Assembly: GCA_046761005.1 (NCBI GenBank)
Contig: JBHIFI010000043.1
Location: 1 to 13,661 of the forward strand
Direction of reading: 5' to 3'
Source of the DNA: JAGMCJ01 sp046761005
GTDB lineage: Archaea > Thermoplasmatota > Thermoplasmata > RBG-16-68-12 > JAGMCJ01
Length of the DNA: 13,661 bases
Part shown: positions 12,144-13,661 of the stretch, piece after piece
How the letters are laid out: every line of letters begins with the position of its first letter
Position numbering within the stretch: the first letter of the stretch is position 1
Notes under the pieces: model-generated
The model's input: only the letters and a program-made list of their open reading frames with translations
Told to the model about the DNA's origin: nothing
Databases searched by the model: none
Position numbers and translations under genes: made by a program

Positions 12144-13601
12144 CTACCCCTTCACTACTCCCATGGGCGACATGCGTGCAACTATGCTGGATATCCCTGC
12201 TCCATCTGTGACCCTCACAACATCTAGGATATCCTTGTAGGCATCCGGGGCCTCTTCCACAATGCCCTTCATGCTCGCCGCATGGATGTATATCCCCTTC
12301 CTCTCGAGCTGGCCTCTAATTTGATTTGCCCTGAAGGTTCTTGTGGCCTGACGCCTCGACATTAGGCGACCAGCACCGTGACAGGTGGAGCCGAACGTCT
12401 CATCCATCGCCATTTCCGTTCCCAGAAGGAGAAAGGAATGAGTTCCCATGTCTCCGGGGATGAGTACAGGTTGTCCTATCTCTCTGTAGTCCGAGGGAAC
12501 TTCCGGATGACCTGCACCAAACGCTCTGGTGGCACCTTTCCTGTGAATGCAGATGTTTTTCCTCTTTCCGTCGATCTCATGCTCTTCGAACTTTGCGATG
12601 TTGTGAGCTACATCGTAGATGACATTTAGTCCAATCTCCTCCGCCTTTTGATGGAATACCTGCTCGAAGGATTCCCGGACCCAATGGAGAATCATCTGCC
12701 TATTTGTCCAAGCGAAGTTAGCGGCGCAAGCCATTCCCGAGAAGTAGTCTCTGCCTTCTATGGAGTCTATAGGTGCACAGGCGAGCTGTCTGTCTGGGAG
12801 GTCGATTCCATACTTCCTGTATGCGACCTCCATCTTGCGAATGTAGTCGCTTGCTATCTGATGCCCACAGCCTCTTGACCCCGTGTGAATCATCACTATT
12901 ATCTGGTCCAGCTCATTGACTCCCATCTTCTTGGCCGCTTCTTCGTTTCTAATCTCGTCCACCTTCTGCACTTCCAAGAAGTGATTGCCAGCACCAAGGC
13001 TTCCCAGTTGAGATTTTCCCCTCTCAATCGCTCTCTGACTCACCTTCTCGGAATCTGCTCCTTCAAGGCAACCATCCTCTTCAAGGTGGTGAAGGTCCTC
13101 CTCCCAACCGTAGCCATTTTCAACCGCCCAACGGGCCCCTTCCTCAAGGACTCGTTTCAGTGTCCTGTAGTCAACCCTCACCTTTCCTTTCGATCCCAAG
13201 CCCGAGGGGACATTGGCAAAAAAGGCATCAATAAGTTCCTTGAGTTTGGGCATCATGTCCTTTACCGTGAAGTTGGTTGTGAGCATCCTCACACCGCAGT
13301 TTATGTCATATCCCACGCCACCTGGTGAGATGACCCCTTCTTCGACATCCATGCCGGCGACACCACCTATCGGGAATCCGTATCCCCAGTGAATATCGGG
13401 CATCGCCATGGATTTCTTCAATATTCCTGGAAGTGTTGCCACGTTTGCAACCTGCTCGGGAGCATTGTCCCTAACCACGCTCCTCATCATTTTCGAATCC
13501 GCATAAATCAGTCCGCTAGTCCTCATTCCCCGTTTATAGCTTCTCGGGATCTCGAAGCGAAAGTTGTCAATCTGCTCTAACGGACCATTCCATCTTGCCA
13601 T
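12144..13601 (-). CDS. rtcB: RNA-splicing ligase RtcB (3'-phosphate RNA ligase)
   Basis: Joins 2',3'-cyclic phosphate or 3'-phosphate RNA ends to 5'-OH ends using GTP and Mn2+; in Archaea it ligates tRNA exons after intron removal and may repair RNA. The protein is 485 residues, the normal length, without intein. Ligands are all visible: Asp99 and Cys102 (DINCGVR), His207 (GAGNHF), His239 (IHTGSRGCGHQ), His333 (DVAHNIAKFE), and the guanylylated His408 (STCHGAGRLMSR). ATG at 13601 is preferred over GTG at 13607, because GAGGTG (13612-13607) stands five bases before the ATG and would overlap the GTG. A TATA-like box at 13641-13634 precedes it. It leads an operon with amzA and the MTH1187-type gene. 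Confidence 0.98.
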   Translation of the reverse strand: MARWNGPLEQIDNFRFEIPRSYKRGMRTSGLIYADSKMMRSVVRDNAPEQVANVATLPGILKKSMAMPDIHWGYGFPIGGVAGMDVEEGVISPGGVGYDINCGVRMLTTNFTVKDMMPKLKELIDAFFANVPSGLGSKGKVRVDYRTLKRVLEEGARWAVENGYGWEEDLHHLEEDGCLEGADSEKVSQRAIERGKSQLGSLGAGNHFLEVQKVDEIRNEEAAKKMGVNELDQIIVMIHTGSRGCGHQIASDYIRKMEVAYRKYGIDLPDRQLACAPIDSIEGRDYFSGMACAANFAWTNRQMILHWVRESFEQVFHQKAEEIGLNVIYDVAHNIAKFEEHEIDGKRKNICIHRKGATRAFGAGHPEVPSDYREIGQPVLIPGDMGTHSFLLLGTEMAMDETFGSTCHGAGRLMSRRQATRTFRANQIRGQLERKGIYIHAASMKGIVEEAPDAYKDILDVVRVTDGAGISSIVARMSPMGVVKG

Positions 13602-13606
13602 CGTCA

Positions 13607-13612
13607 CACCTC
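13607..13612 (-). promoter_or_regulatory. rtcB: Shine-Dalgarno GAGGTG of rtcB
   Basis: GAGGTG on the minus strand, five bases from ATG 13601. It covers the alternative GTG start, which is therefore unlikely. Confidence 0.7.
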
Positions 13613-13633
13613 TTGGAAAGAGAGATGAGAGGG

Positions 13634-13641
13634 TATTAAAA
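13634..13641 (-). promoter_or_regulatory. TATA-like box of the rtcB operon
   Basis: TTTTAATA on minus, centred about 36 bases before ATG 13601. It predicts transcription from near 13610 and a very short leader just holding the Shine-Dalgarno. It is the best promoter match in the window. Confidence 0.55.
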
Positions 13642-13661
13642 CCTTGCTCTCGATTACGTGT

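Noticed and set aside
12144..13601. Intein in rtcB, common in some archaeal homologs
   Set aside because: All conserved blocks are contiguous and total length is normal.

Overview
The window reads as a chromosomal segment of an archaeon, most likely a euryarchaeal lineage. A Thermoplasmatota-like genome is my best guess, with low certainty. The case for Archaea rests on an archaemetzincin with the HExxHxxGxxH and CVM signature, an MTH1187-type thiamine-binding protein, a COG1407-type phosphoesterase, an NAD(P)HX epimerase/dehydratase fusion, RtcB, a tRNA gene without encoded CCA, Shine-Dalgarno sites of the GAGGTGA type that often overlap the upstream stop codon, and TATA-like boxes about 27 bases before start points. 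The lineage call is inference.

Bases 1-3776 (+) are the 3' part of a peptide-type ABC transporter operon. It holds the tail of an OppC/DppC permease, an OppD-type ATPase with a roughly 95-residue charged helical insertion, and an OppF-type ATPase with a C-terminal RING-like zinc finger. Two overlapping membrane genes follow: a single-anchor protein with an LEA14-like beta domain and a four-helix membrane protein. Overlaps suggest that all are translated together.

Bases 3834-3906 (+) are tRNA-Val(UAC). Downstream, about 4100-7650, lies an accessory region that becomes AT-rich after about 5600. It holds a HEPN/nucleotidyltransferase pair, a 5'-truncated and frameshifted tyrosine recombinase, a frameshifted small gene coupled to a retropepsin-like protein that has lost its catalytic Asp, a VOC-family gene enclosed by two integron attC-like palindromes, and a canonical MntA/HepT toxin-antitoxin pair. 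The attC-like sites bracketing the VOC gene are the most interesting signal here, because integron gene cassettes are rare in Archaea.

Bases 7835-13661 are ordinary chromosomal genes. On the minus strand, nnrE-nnrD fusion and phosphoesterase form one operon (metabolite repair). A divergent MFS transporter lies on plus. A second minus-strand operon runs rtcB, amzA, MTH1187-type gene and meets the MFS gene tail to tail with a 2-base gap. It joins RNA ligation (tRNA splicing or RNA repair) to a zinc peptidase and a thiamine-binding protein. No CRISPR array, rRNA gene or intact insertion sequence is visible.
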